Below, piece after piece: positions 1 through 6,135 of a stretch of DNA of 7,565 bases (its first letter is position 1; each line of letters starts with the position of its first letter). The DNA lies in NCBI GenBank assembly GCA_021846145.1, contig JAJZCJ010000156.1:1-7565 (forward strand). The letters run 5' to 3'. The DNA is from Bacillota bacterium (GTDB taxonomy: Bacteria; Bacillota; Bacilli; Alicyclobacillales; SLC66). The notes under the pieces were generated by a model. That model was not told where the DNA came from. It did no database searches and saw nothing but the letters and a program-made list of their open reading frames with translations. Both the position numbers and the translations under genes were made by a program.

Positions 1-990
1 GATGTTGCCAAAGTATCTAATGTTTCCATCTAAAATATCTCACGATATTTGAATGGTCATTATCATTCTATGAGTAGTTCAACAAAAGAACGGATTGCGC
101 ACATCATTGCCGAGTTAAATTATAAACCCAATGTACTGGCGCAGGGGTTAAAGGGACACATCACAAAAACGGTTGCCATTGTGGTTGTAAACATTAGCTA
201 CCCTTTTTGTGTATCCGTGATTCGCAGTCTTTCCACCGTATTAACAGAGGCCGGATATCAACTCATCGTTTCTGATTCAGGTGGCGACAAAACAAGGGAA
301 GAAAACCTGCTCGAATCTTTAATGGCCCAACAGGTTGAGGGTATAATTATTCAGACAAATGGAGCGAATAACGAGCTACTTGCACAAATAGCACAATCCG
401 TTCCGGTCATCATCATTGATCGTCAGTTTAATATTCCGCATACCATCAATGTCGTCACCAATAACAAAGAAGCTTCATTGCAACTGACAGAACAATTGTT
501 CGAAGCAGGCTATAAAAATGTAGTCTACCTAACAGAACTCATCGATGGCATAAGTACGAGAAAAGCACGTCTTGAAGGATATGAAGCAGCGTGCTCTAAA
601 TCGAATCATAAAAATTTCGTTGTCTTTGTCCATAAGGATAATGCCAATAGTCTTAAATCTGCCATCATGCAAATTCACGAGCTTCCCATTCAAAAACCAG
701 CAGCCATCTACACGGCAAACGGATTGATTATGCTCCCACTATATCCACTAATTCGCAACGAGGGCTGGAACATCCCCTTGGAATATGGTTTAGCGACATT
801 TGATGAACCAGACTGGTTGTGTCTCGCAACACCACCTCTCACGTGTGTCCGCCAGCCCACATCTGAAATGGGCAGGCTCAGTGGAATGGCGGTGTTGCGA
901 GCCCTACAACTCCACAAACTCCCTCAAAAACGACAGGTCATTATGGTCGATTCACAAATTACGCTTCGCGAATCCACTCGATTGTCTTAG
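1..990 (+). pseudogene. LacI-family (KdgR-like) repressor, 5'-partial, with a nonsense codon in the helix-turn-helix
   Basis: Frame 1 is coding from the first base. It reads DVAKVSNVSI, then TAA at 31-33, then NISRYLNG and on to the stop at 988-990. DVAK-x-x-x-VS-x-x-x-xSR-x-LN is the LacI-family helix-turn-helix, followed by the hinge helix YKPNVLAQGLKG (about 121-156). The rest is a periplasmic-binding-protein-like effector domain, with IIIDRQF near 412-429, TFDEPDW near 799-819 and a C-terminal QPTSEMGRLSG stretch. The TFDEPDW/QPTSEMG pattern resembles KdgR-type regulators of ketogluconate and hexuronate genes (family knowledge). The longest uninterrupted reading frame starts at TTG 49, inside the recognition-helix region, and I see no ribosome binding site for it or for ATG 70. 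A restarted product would lack DNA binding. The gene converges on the transporter, with 24 bp between stops. I call it a pseudogene; a sequencing error or stop readthrough is possible. The natural start lies a few codons upstream of the window. Confidence 0.8.
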
Positions 991-1014
991 AAAACCCTTC
1001 TAATTCATTTAGAG

Positions 1015-2286
1015 TTAATGAAAAGAAGGACTCTTGATCTGTTCTAAATCTTTTAGTAGGAATAGATAACTGAAGATCCCAATTAGAAGTACGACTGCTG
1101 CCACCAAAAATCCTAAACCAAACGTACCGGTACTCCCAGCGATAAATCCAGTGACAATCGGCGCTAGAATACCCATCACATTGTTTACGAAATTCATTAT
1201 ACTGCCAACAGTCCCAACCGTCCCCTTAGGCGCGATAAGTGCCGGAATACTCCACCCGATAGGGGCCGAAAACGCCAGTCCACCAAGTGCAATTGATATA
1301 TATACGATGGCAACATTCGGGTTATTTGTAAACGCAGCGCCTGCTACGGCCAAACCCAAAATCATACCGATAACGAGCAAACTTTTTCGAACCTTAGTTG
1401 GATTGTGTCCTTTCTTAATTAGGTGATCTACCAGCCATCCTCCAATGATTAAATCAGCGAGAGTAGCGACAATCCACGGAATGACGGTGTACCATCCTGA
1501 TTTCAAAATACTCATATGCATTTGATTCTCCAAATATCCAGGCAACCAAGTCAAGAAAAGATAAAAGGAATACCCATAGGCGGCAAATCCGATCGTTAAA
1601 CCCCAAACTTTACGTGAACCCAACAAGTAGCCTAGGTTTTTCATGATTCCGCCTGGTGCTTCGCCTGTTTCCTGAGCTCCACCGTCCACGATATAGGCAT
1701 ATTCTTCTTTGCTTAATTTTTTGTCTTCCTTGGGATCTCGGTACCAAATCCAATATGTTAACGCATAGATCAAACTCAAAATTCCTGTCACGACAAATCC
1801 GCCACGCCAACTCCATTCCATTACGGCCCAAGCAACCAATGGTACACCAAGGACATTCGACAATTTGGCTGCCGCATCAAAAGCAGATGTAGCTAATCCA
1901 CGTTCCTGACGTGGAAACCAGTAGCCTGTCGCCTTTGATGCCCCCGGAAAGGCTGGAGCTTCCGCCACTCCTAACAGAATGCGGGATATGATAATGAGAC
2001 CCATACCACTTACAATGGCGGTCATAAACGTTGCAATGGTCCATAAAATAGTTCCCACACGCATCAACCACTTCACGCCAACCTTATCTAACAACGCACC
2101 GATTGGAATTTGTAACAAGGCGTACGACCACCCAAAGGAAGACAATAAAATCCCCATTTGCCCATCCGATAAGTGAAATGCACCCATCAATGGCTTGGTA
2201 GCCACTGACATGTTAGTCCTGTCAAAATAATTGATAATGATACCAACACCCATCAACACCGCAATGCCCCAACGGCGCTTTTGCAT
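1015..2286 (-). CDS. MFS transporter, anion:cation symporter (ACS) type, probable gluconate/hexonate importer
   Basis: A cytoplasmic-membrane permease of 423 residues with the usual ACS layout: two six-helix halves around a charged cytoplasmic loop (WYRDPKEDKKLSKEEY, roughly residues 186-205). Diagnostic motifs are NYFDRTNMSVA in helix 1 (19-29), the MFS loop 2-3 motif GALLDKVGVK (63-72), and RILLGVAEAP (102-111) followed by FPGASKATGYWFP. The family imports glucarate, galactonate, hexuronates and similar acids by proton symport. Gluconate as substrate is inferred only from the divergent kinase and dehydrogenase genes. I chose ATG at 2286-2284 because GGGAGG lies 8 nt upstream; a GTG two codons earlier is only 2 nt from it. 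It has its own promoter and a long leader, and no canonical GntP-type permease is present, so it may take that role. Confidence 0.9.
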   Translation of the reverse strand: MQKRRWGIAVLMGVGIIINYFDRTNMSVATKPLMGAFHLSDGQMGILLSSFGWSYALLQIPIGALLDKVGVKWLMRVGTILWTIATFMTAIVSGMGLIIISRILLGVAEAPAFPGASKATGYWFPRQERGLATSAFDAAAKLSNVLGVPLVAWAVMEWSWRGGFVVTGILSLIYALTYWIWYRDPKEDKKLSKEEYAYIVDGGAQETGEAPGGIMKNLGYLLGSRKVWGLTIGFAAYGYSFYLFLTWLPGYLENQMHMSILKSGWYTVIPWIVATLADLIIGGWLVDHLIKKGHNPTKVRKSLLVIGMILGLAVAGAAFTNNPNVAIVYISIALGGLAFSAPIGWSIPALIAPKGTVGTVGSIMNFVNNVMGILAPIVTGFIAGSTGTFGLGFLVAAVVLLIGIFSYLFLLKDLEQIKSPSFH

Positions 2287-2294
2287 ATGCACAA

Positions 2295-2303
2295 CCTCCC
2301 TTT
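2295..2303 (-). promoter_or_regulatory. Ribosome binding site of the MFS gene
   Basis: On the minus strand AAAGGGAGG precedes TTGTGCATATG. GGAGG is 8 nt from ATG and 2 nt from the GTG, so it selects the ATG start at 2286. Confidence 0.8.
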
Positions 2304-2313
2304 AAATAATATT

Positions 2314-2341
2314 ACAGTTTAACTGTTTGTAACCGTTTACT
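2314..2341. promoter_or_regulatory. Two adjacent palindromes near the transporter start, candidate LacI/CcpA-type operator
   Basis: ACAGTT-T-AACTGT (2314-2326) is a perfect 6+1+6 inverted repeat. Next to it, GTAACCGTTTAC (2329-2340) is a palindrome with a central CG and one mismatched pair, the symmetry typical of LacI-family operators. TGTAACCGTTTACT (2328-2341) also matches the CcpA cre consensus TGNAARCGNWWNCA at all but two positions. The sites lie in the leader, between the promoter and the ribosome binding site, so a bound repressor would act as a roadblock. The regulator that binds is not known; the neighbouring LacI-like gene and CcpA are both candidates. Confidence 0.4.
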
Positions 2342-2346
2342 AACTA

Positions 2347-2375
2347 AGGATAAGGTTTTAGTAAAACGTTATCCT
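2347..2375. repeat. 29-bp near-perfect inverted repeat in the transporter leader
   Basis: AGGATAAGGTTTTA (2347-2360) and TAAAACGTTATCCT (2362-2375) are complementary at 13 of 14 positions around a central G. It could be an operator in DNA or, in the minus-strand transcript, a hairpin with a 7-bp outer and a 5-bp inner helix. No T-run follows it on the minus strand, so it is not a classical terminator for that transcript. Confidence 0.5.
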
Positions 2376-2379
2376 AAAA

Positions 2380-2442
2380 ACACAGTAATCTTATGATGAT
2401 ATCCCTTCTTCTCAGGGAATGCCGTTCCCTCGATAACTGTGT
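2380..2442 (-). promoter_or_regulatory. Structured 5' leader of the transporter mRNA, possible attenuator
   Basis: On the minus strand ACACAGTTATC (2442-2432) pairs with GATTACTGTGT (2390-2380) at 10 of 11 positions, and TTTT follows directly (2379-2376). The stem encloses a second hairpin, AGGGAA-CGGCA-TTCCCT (2430-2414). A further AGGGA at 2406-2402 could compete for the TTCCC strand. The outer stem begins about 4 nt after the predicted transcription start. I recognise no known riboswitch class. The pairing is read from the sequence; regulation by it is inference. Confidence 0.35.
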
Positions 2443-2452
2443 CTGTGTAACG

Positions 2453-2481
2453 AATATACTAATCAATCTATTTCATGTCAA
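2453..2481 (-). promoter_or_regulatory. Sigma-A-type promoter of the MFS gene
   Basis: Minus strand: a perfect -35 TTGACA (2481-2476), a 17-bp spacer and -10 TATATT (2458-2453). The predicted start is near 2446, giving an untranslated leader of about 160 nt. Confidence 0.75.
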
Positions 2482-2499
2482 TAATTTTCTTCACTTGTA

Positions 2500-2529
2500 T
2501 TAACAATATGAAAATAATTTTGATATAAT
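2500..2529 (+). promoter_or_regulatory. Sigma-A-type promoter of the rpiR-like/gntK/6PGDH operon, with candidate operator
   Basis: -35 TTAACA (2500-2505), an 18-bp spacer and a perfect -10 TATAAT (2524-2529), extended by TGA just upstream. Transcription should begin near 2536. The spacer contains AAAAT-A-ATTTT (2511-2521), and ATAATTTT occurs both there and at 2481-2488, between the two divergent promoters. These are candidate binding sites for the RpiR-type regulator encoded first in the operon, but AT-rich repeats of this kind are weak evidence. Confidence 0.7.
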
Positions 2530-2554
2530 CAAAAGTGTCTTATTGCGGAGACAT

Positions 2555-2562
2555 GAGAGGAG
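2555..2562 (+). promoter_or_regulatory. Ribosome binding site of the RpiR-like gene
   Basis: GAGAGGAG, with GGAG 8 nt before ATG 2571. It selects that start over the upstream GTG at 2535, which falls at the predicted transcription start and has no ribosome binding site. Confidence 0.8.
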
Positions 2563-2570
2563 ACTTGCTT

Positions 2571-3422
2571 ATGAATATAGATCCTAGCATCTATACCAAA
2601 ATTAGGGCCACACTTGATAACTTGCCAAAAGCAGAACGTCGGATTGGGGAATATGTGCTTGAGCATCCAAACGAAGTAATAAGACAATCTATAACTGAAG
2701 TTGCTGAAGAATGCGCTTGTGCGGAAGCTACTATTTTTCGTTTTTCCAAACGATTAGGATTGCAGGGATTTCAAGGATTGAAAATTGAACTTGCATCTGC
2801 AACAAGCACCCCTACGCTAAATATTTACGAAGAAGTGCACGAAAATGATTCTATGCTGTCTGTGGCACAAAAAATATTTGCATCTAATATGCAAAGTATC
2901 CAAGATACGTTGAGTCTGCTAAGCGCCCATGATTTGGAGACAGCTGTTCAATTACTTGCCGGAGCTAACAAAATTGAGTTTTACGGAACGGGTGGTTCGG
3001 CTATATTAGCCATGGATGGTTACCACAAATTCATGAGGACAGGAATACCCTGCATCGCACTGACAGATCCGCACTTACAAGTGATGTCTGCTGCACTCTT
3101 GAAACCAAGTGATACGGTGGTGGCCATTTCCCATTCCGGAACCAATAAAGACATTTATGAGACACTAAATATCGCTCGAAAACACGGCGCGAAAATTATC
3201 AGTTTGACAGATTACAATAAAACACCGATAGGTAAAATTAGCGATGTATGTCTCGTCGCCACCAGCCAAGAAACACGCTATCGGACGGAAGCCATGGCCG
3301 CTCGATTTGCACAATTGAGCATTCTGGATACGCTTTATACCGGAGTGGCTAGTCGCAGACAGAATGACACTATTTCTAATTTAATGAAAATTAGAGAAGT
3401 GATTGCGAAAAAACGATTTTAA
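2571..3422 (+). CDS. RpiR-family transcriptional regulator with SIS domain
   Basis: A cytoplasmic regulator of 283 residues, the normal RpiR length. The N-terminal helix-turn-helix domain (about residues 1-77) contains KAERRIGEYVLEHP and SITEVAEECACAEATIFRFS, a classic RpiR/HTH_6 pattern. The C-terminal SIS sugar-phosphate-binding domain (about 130-260) shows FYGTGGSA (137-144) and the phosphate-loop motif SHSGTNKD (187-194). It is the first gene of the operon, and the gluconate kinase start follows 22 nt after its stop. Family knowledge says SIS domains sense phosphosugars; 6-phosphogluconate or a pentose-phosphate intermediate is the likely effector here, by context. Whether it represses or activates cannot be read from the sequence. 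It probably controls its own operon and perhaps the divergent transporter. Classical Bacillus gnt operons use a GntR-family repressor at this position, so this is a regulator replacement. Confidence 0.92.
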   Translation: MNIDPSIYTKIRATLDNLPKAERRIGEYVLEHPNEVIRQSITEVAEECACAEATIFRFSKRLGLQGFQGLKIELASATSTPTLNIYEEVHENDSMLSVAQKIFASNMQSIQDTLSLLSAHDLETAVQLLAGANKIEFYGTGGSAILAMDGYHKFMRTGIPCIALTDPHLQVMSAALLKPSDTVVAISHSGTNKDIYETLNIARKHGAKIISLTDYNKTPIGKISDVCLVATSQETRYRTEAMAARFAQLSILDTLYTGVASRRQNDTISNLMKIREVIAKKRF

Positions 3423-3432
3423 TAACTTGGAC

Positions 3433-3438
3433 AGGAAG
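3433..3438 (+). promoter_or_regulatory. Ribosome binding site of gntK
   Basis: AGGAAG, with AGGA 8 nt before ATG 3445. It supports that start over an upstream in-frame codon at 3403 that would overlap the preceding gene. Confidence 0.7.
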
Positions 3439-3444
3439 AATCCT

Positions 3445-4935
3445 ATGAAAGATACGCGCACAATAATAGGTATTGACATTGGAACCACCAGTGTAAAAGC
3501 AATTGCGTATTTAGCTGACGGGCGCATGATTGCATCCAGCCAGGCTATATACCCTCACTATTACCCAAAACCTGACTACGTGGAACAAGATCCTCTAGAG
3601 ATGAGAACCGCCATATGGAACGTCATTCGTTCCACTGCAGCTAAGACAAGCCAAGCAGGTTATCACATTGCTGGGATCAGTTTTAGCGCTGTGATGCATG
3701 GCCTATTTGTGGTGAACCATTCTGGCACGCCACTAACAGCCATGATGACATGGGCTGATACACGCAGTAGATTGCAAACAGAACGTATTCGGCAAGATAC
3801 TGGTCGTACTTTGTATTTTCGCACAGGAACACCATTGCATCCCATGTTGCCTCTTGCAAAAATTTTATGGTTACACGAAAATTATTCTGACCTATTTCAC
3901 CAGTCCAATCGGTTTGTATCGATCAAAGAATGGCTCCTGTGGTTGTTAACAGGACAATGGGTGATTGACTACTCAACAGCTGCCGCTACTGGGATGTTTA
4001 ATCTACACACTCTCTTTTGGGATGATGAGGCACTGCGGCTTGCCCAAATAACTTCCGATCAATTAAGTGAACCAGTCCCTATCACAACACAATTTACGAT
4101 AGTGGATTCTGTGCTTCGTGACACCCTCCACCTGCCTGCTGCTGTATCGGTCATTATTGGAAGTTCAGATGGGGTGCTTGCAAATATTGGTTCAGGAGTG
4201 ATAACGAGAGATCAAATTGCTGTCACCGTTGGCACAAGTGGTGCAATGCGCACCACGGTTCAGGAACCATGGCTAGATCCTCTTGGTCGAACATTTTGTT
4301 ACATCCTTGATAACACACATTGGGTCATTGGAGGGGCAACAAATTCAGGTGGAATCACATTGGAATGGTTGCAAAAGGAATGGACACCAATAAATCAAGG
4401 TAGAGTTACTTCTGAAGATATATTGGCATTAGCGGGATCTTCCTCCCCCAAAGCAAATGGTTTGCTGTTCTTTCCATTTTTAAGTGGAGAACGCGCCCCA
4501 TTTTGGAACGATCAGGCGAGCGGTGTCCTTTTCGGGCTACGTCTTAACCATCAGAAAAGTGACATTGCTAGAGCTGCAATTGAAGGAATTGTTTACACTC
4601 TTTACTCTATTTATCAAATTATTAGTACCACTACCACCCCAAACACGATCATGGCATCTGGTGGATTTGCCCGTTCTCCTATGTGGCGACAACTTGTTGC
4701 AGATGTTTTCGGAATTACATTAAAAACCGTGCAAAATGACGAGTCATCCTGTTTTGGTGCTGCATTTTTGGGATTTTATGCACTAGGCGTTTTTTCCAGT
4801 TGGGATGATATCAATGATTGCAACCAAATAGCACACATTCATGAACCTGAACATATTCACACGCTACAATACCATGAACAACACTTGAATTTTACAGAGA
4901 TCTATCAACTTATACAACCCGCATTTATCAAATAA
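3445..4935 (+). CDS. gntK: Gluconate kinase, FGGY family
   Basis: Phosphorylates D-gluconate with ATP to 6-phospho-D-gluconate, in the cytoplasm. The 496-residue protein has both FGGY lobes. The N-terminal phosphate-binding loop GIDIGTTSVK is at 9-18. MTWADTRS (101-108) lies in the substrate region. The catalytic-base region SSDGVLANIGSG carries Asp242. GTSG (263-266) is the second phosphate loop, FLSGERAPFWN (345-355) is highly typical of gluconate and xylulose kinases, and ASGGFARSPMWRQ (404-416) is the adenosine-binding motif. HGLFVV and FLSGERAP favour gluconate over xylulose, and the downstream 6-phosphogluconate dehydrogenase strengthens this. Nothing is truncated. It is co-transcribed with the genes on either side: 22 nt after the RpiR stop, and 36 nt before the dehydrogenase start. 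A kinase for another aldonate is the main alternative. Confidence 0.92.
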   Translation: MKDTRTIIGIDIGTTSVKAIAYLADGRMIASSQAIYPHYYPKPDYVEQDPLEMRTAIWNVIRSTAAKTSQAGYHIAGISFSAVMHGLFVVNHSGTPLTAMMTWADTRSRLQTERIRQDTGRTLYFRTGTPLHPMLPLAKILWLHENYSDLFHQSNRFVSIKEWLLWLLTGQWVIDYSTAAATGMFNLHTLFWDDEALRLAQITSDQLSEPVPITTQFTIVDSVLRDTLHLPAAVSVIIGSSDGVLANIGSGVITRDQIAVTVGTSGAMRTTVQEPWLDPLGRTFCYILDNTHWVIGGATNSGGITLEWLQKEWTPINQGRVTSEDILALAGSSSPKANGLLFFPFLSGERAPFWNDQASGVLFGLRLNHQKSDIARAAIEGIVYTLYSIYQIISTTTTPNTIMASGGFARSPMWRQLVADVFGITLKTVQNDESSCFGAAFLGFYALGVFSSWDDINDCNQIAHIHEPEHIHTLQYHEQHLNFTEIYQLIQPAFIK

Positions 4936-4937
4936 AC

Positions 4938-4961
4938 ATGATAATTAGAATGATAATTAGG
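4938..4961 (+). repeat. Tandem 12-bp duplication before the 6PGDH ribosome binding site
   Basis: ATGATAATTAGA (4938-4949) is followed directly by ATGATAATTAGG (4950-4961), 11 of 12 identical. The second copy runs into the AGGAGG ribosome binding site (4959-4964). The two TAATTA cores can pair as a weak AU hairpin next to that site. Confidence 0.7.
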
Positions 4962-4971
4962 AGGAATCAGT

Positions 4972-5889
4972 ATGAACGTAGGACTAATTGGACTTGGAAA
5001 AATGGGGACCGGAATAGCTAAAAATTTTTTATATCATGGTTTTTCTGTTTATGCATTTGATCAAGATACAATGGCACGTAATATCATAACAAGTTATGGG
5101 GAAAATAATAATTTCTCATTACAAGTTGTACAATCTATTAATGATTTTATAAACATCCCTAGCCCAAGGGCATTCTGGATCATGGTGCCATCAGGGGAAC
5201 CGATTGATCAAGTGATTGCTGCGTTGATTCCGATATTAGTACCAGGAGATATTGTAATCGATGGAGGAAATTCGCATTTCAAAGACTCTATTCGCAGAGC
5301 CTCCATGTTATCCGCATACAACATTCACTACCTGGATGCCGGGGTAAGCGGTGGGGTTGATGGCGCCGAACAAGGAGCCTGTCTAATGGTCGGTGGAGAA
5401 GAAGCTGCTTTTAAGCAGGTAGAGCCGCTTATTTCCTCGACCGCTACCACAGGAGGATATTTATATGCAGGGCCAATTGGATCTGGTCATTTTCTAAAAA
5501 TGGTTCATAATGGAATAGAATATGGTATGATGCAAGCCATTGCAGAAGGATTTGATCTACTAGACAAATCCCCATTTTCCTATGACTTTAAACAAGTAGC
5601 AGACTTGTGGAATCACGGTTCTGTCATACGCAGTTGGCTGATGGAGTTGCTAGGAAATGCTTTTGAAGAGGACTCCAAACTTGAATCTATAAAAGGCATC
5701 ATGCAGTCTTCTGGCGAAGGGCAATGGACCGTCGAGACTGCCCTTGAATACCGCGTGCCACTGCCCGTGATCTCCATGAGTCTTTATATGCGTTATCGAT
5801 CTTTAGAAACGGACACCTTTTCAGGAAAAATAGTTGCTGCGCTACGAAATCAGTTTGGTGGACACCCAGTCATTACAAATAAAGAGTAA
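4972..5889 (+). CDS. gnd: 6-phosphogluconate dehydrogenase (decarboxylating), short form, probably NAD-linked
   Basis: Oxidatively decarboxylates 6-phosphogluconate to ribulose 5-phosphate and CO2, linking the kinase product to the pentose phosphate pathway. The 305 residues match the short class (about 300) rather than the 470-residue classical enzyme. The N-terminal Rossmann motif is GLIGLGKMG (4-12). DGGNSHFKDS (97-106), LDAGVSGGVDGAEQGACLMVGG (121-142) and HFLKMVHNGIEYG (173-185) supply the substrate-site Ser-Gly-Gly and the catalytic Lys176, Asn180 and Glu183 equivalents. Strand beta-2 ends in AFDQD. Asp30 sits where NADP enzymes carry Asn-Arg-Thr, which by family knowledge favours NAD+. 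AGGAGG lies 7 nt before the ATG. It is the last gene of the operon, 24 nt before the terminator hairpin. Confidence in the function is high; the cofactor is inferred. Confidence 0.92.
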   Translation: MNVGLIGLGKMGTGIAKNFLYHGFSVYAFDQDTMARNIITSYGENNNFSLQVVQSINDFINIPSPRAFWIMVPSGEPIDQVIAALIPILVPGDIVIDGGNSHFKDSIRRASMLSAYNIHYLDAGVSGGVDGAEQGACLMVGGEEAAFKQVEPLISSTATTGGYLYAGPIGSGHFLKMVHNGIEYGMMQAIAEGFDLLDKSPFSYDFKQVADLWNHGSVIRSWLMELLGNAFEEDSKLESIKGIMQSSGEGQWTVETALEYRVPLPVISMSLYMRYRSLETDTFSGKIVAALRNQFGGHPVITNKE

Positions 5890-5913
5890 TGAAGATGATT
5901 TAAGTCAAAATAA

Positions 5914-5949
5914 AAAGATTGGGTTGCCAACTTACGGCACCCAATCTTT
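5914..5949. terminator. Bidirectional intrinsic terminator
   Basis: AAAGATTGGGT-T-GCC (5914-5928) pairs with GGC-ACCCAATCTTT (5936-5949): 14 pairs with one bulged T and a 7-nt loop. It starts 24 nt after the 6PGDH stop. The T-tract is poor on the plus strand (CTTTC) but good on the minus strand (TTTTTATTTT), so it probably also ended a converging minus-strand unit now disrupted by the IS. Confidence 0.8.
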
Positions 5950-5963
5950 CAAAATTAAAATGA

Positions 5964-6022
5964 TTATTCGGATTTGCAAACACAATCACCACACCGATCA
6001 CAATCCAGCCAATTACGACGTA
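5964..6022 (-). pseudogene. Remnant 3' end of an unidentified minus-strand gene cut by the IS
   Basis: Two minus-strand frames stay open from the IS edge. One reads NWLDCDRCGDCVCKSE and stops at 5966-5964, 14 nt before the minus-strand terminator hairpin. The other reads YVVIGWIVIGVVIVFANPNN, a membrane-like stretch that runs on through the hairpin and stops at 5902-5900. If the IS and one copy of TA are removed, both frames remain open into 7493-7540 before meeting stops. I recognise neither, and cannot say which, if either, was coding. The feature rests on the terminator geometry and the IS boundary. Confidence 0.25.
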
Positions 6023-6036
6023 GGAGTCTGTCCGAC
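6021..6036 (+). repeat. Left terminal inverted repeat of the IS
   Basis: TAGGAGTCTGTCCGAC, an exact reverse complement of 7477-7492. Similarity stops abruptly inside the element. Confidence 0.9.
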
Positions 6037-6135
6037 GAAAGCAAATAAATTCATAATACAGAGGATGATAGGACTTGTTTGCCGAATTTAAAAGGATCGA
6101 TCGAAAGACCACCTTCATTATAGGATGTGAGACAG

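Noticed and set aside
991..1014. Terminator between the convergent repressor and transporter genes
   Set aside because: Only a 5-bp TCTAA/TTAGA repeat with a 5-nt loop and no T-tract on either side.
2535..2570. Longer RpiR start at GTG 2535
   Set aside because: It coincides with the predicted transcription start and has no ribosome binding site; ATG 2571 has GAGAGGAG at good spacing.
3403..3444. Longer gluconate kinase start overlapping the RpiR gene
   Set aside because: The extension (RKNDFNNLDRKNP) is unlike the family, and ATG 3445 has AGGAAG upstream just before the conserved N-terminus.
5834..6091. Plus-strand open frame overlapping the end of the dehydrogenase gene
   Set aside because: It starts inside the dehydrogenase gene, runs through the terminator hairpin into the IS, and shows no recognisable protein features.
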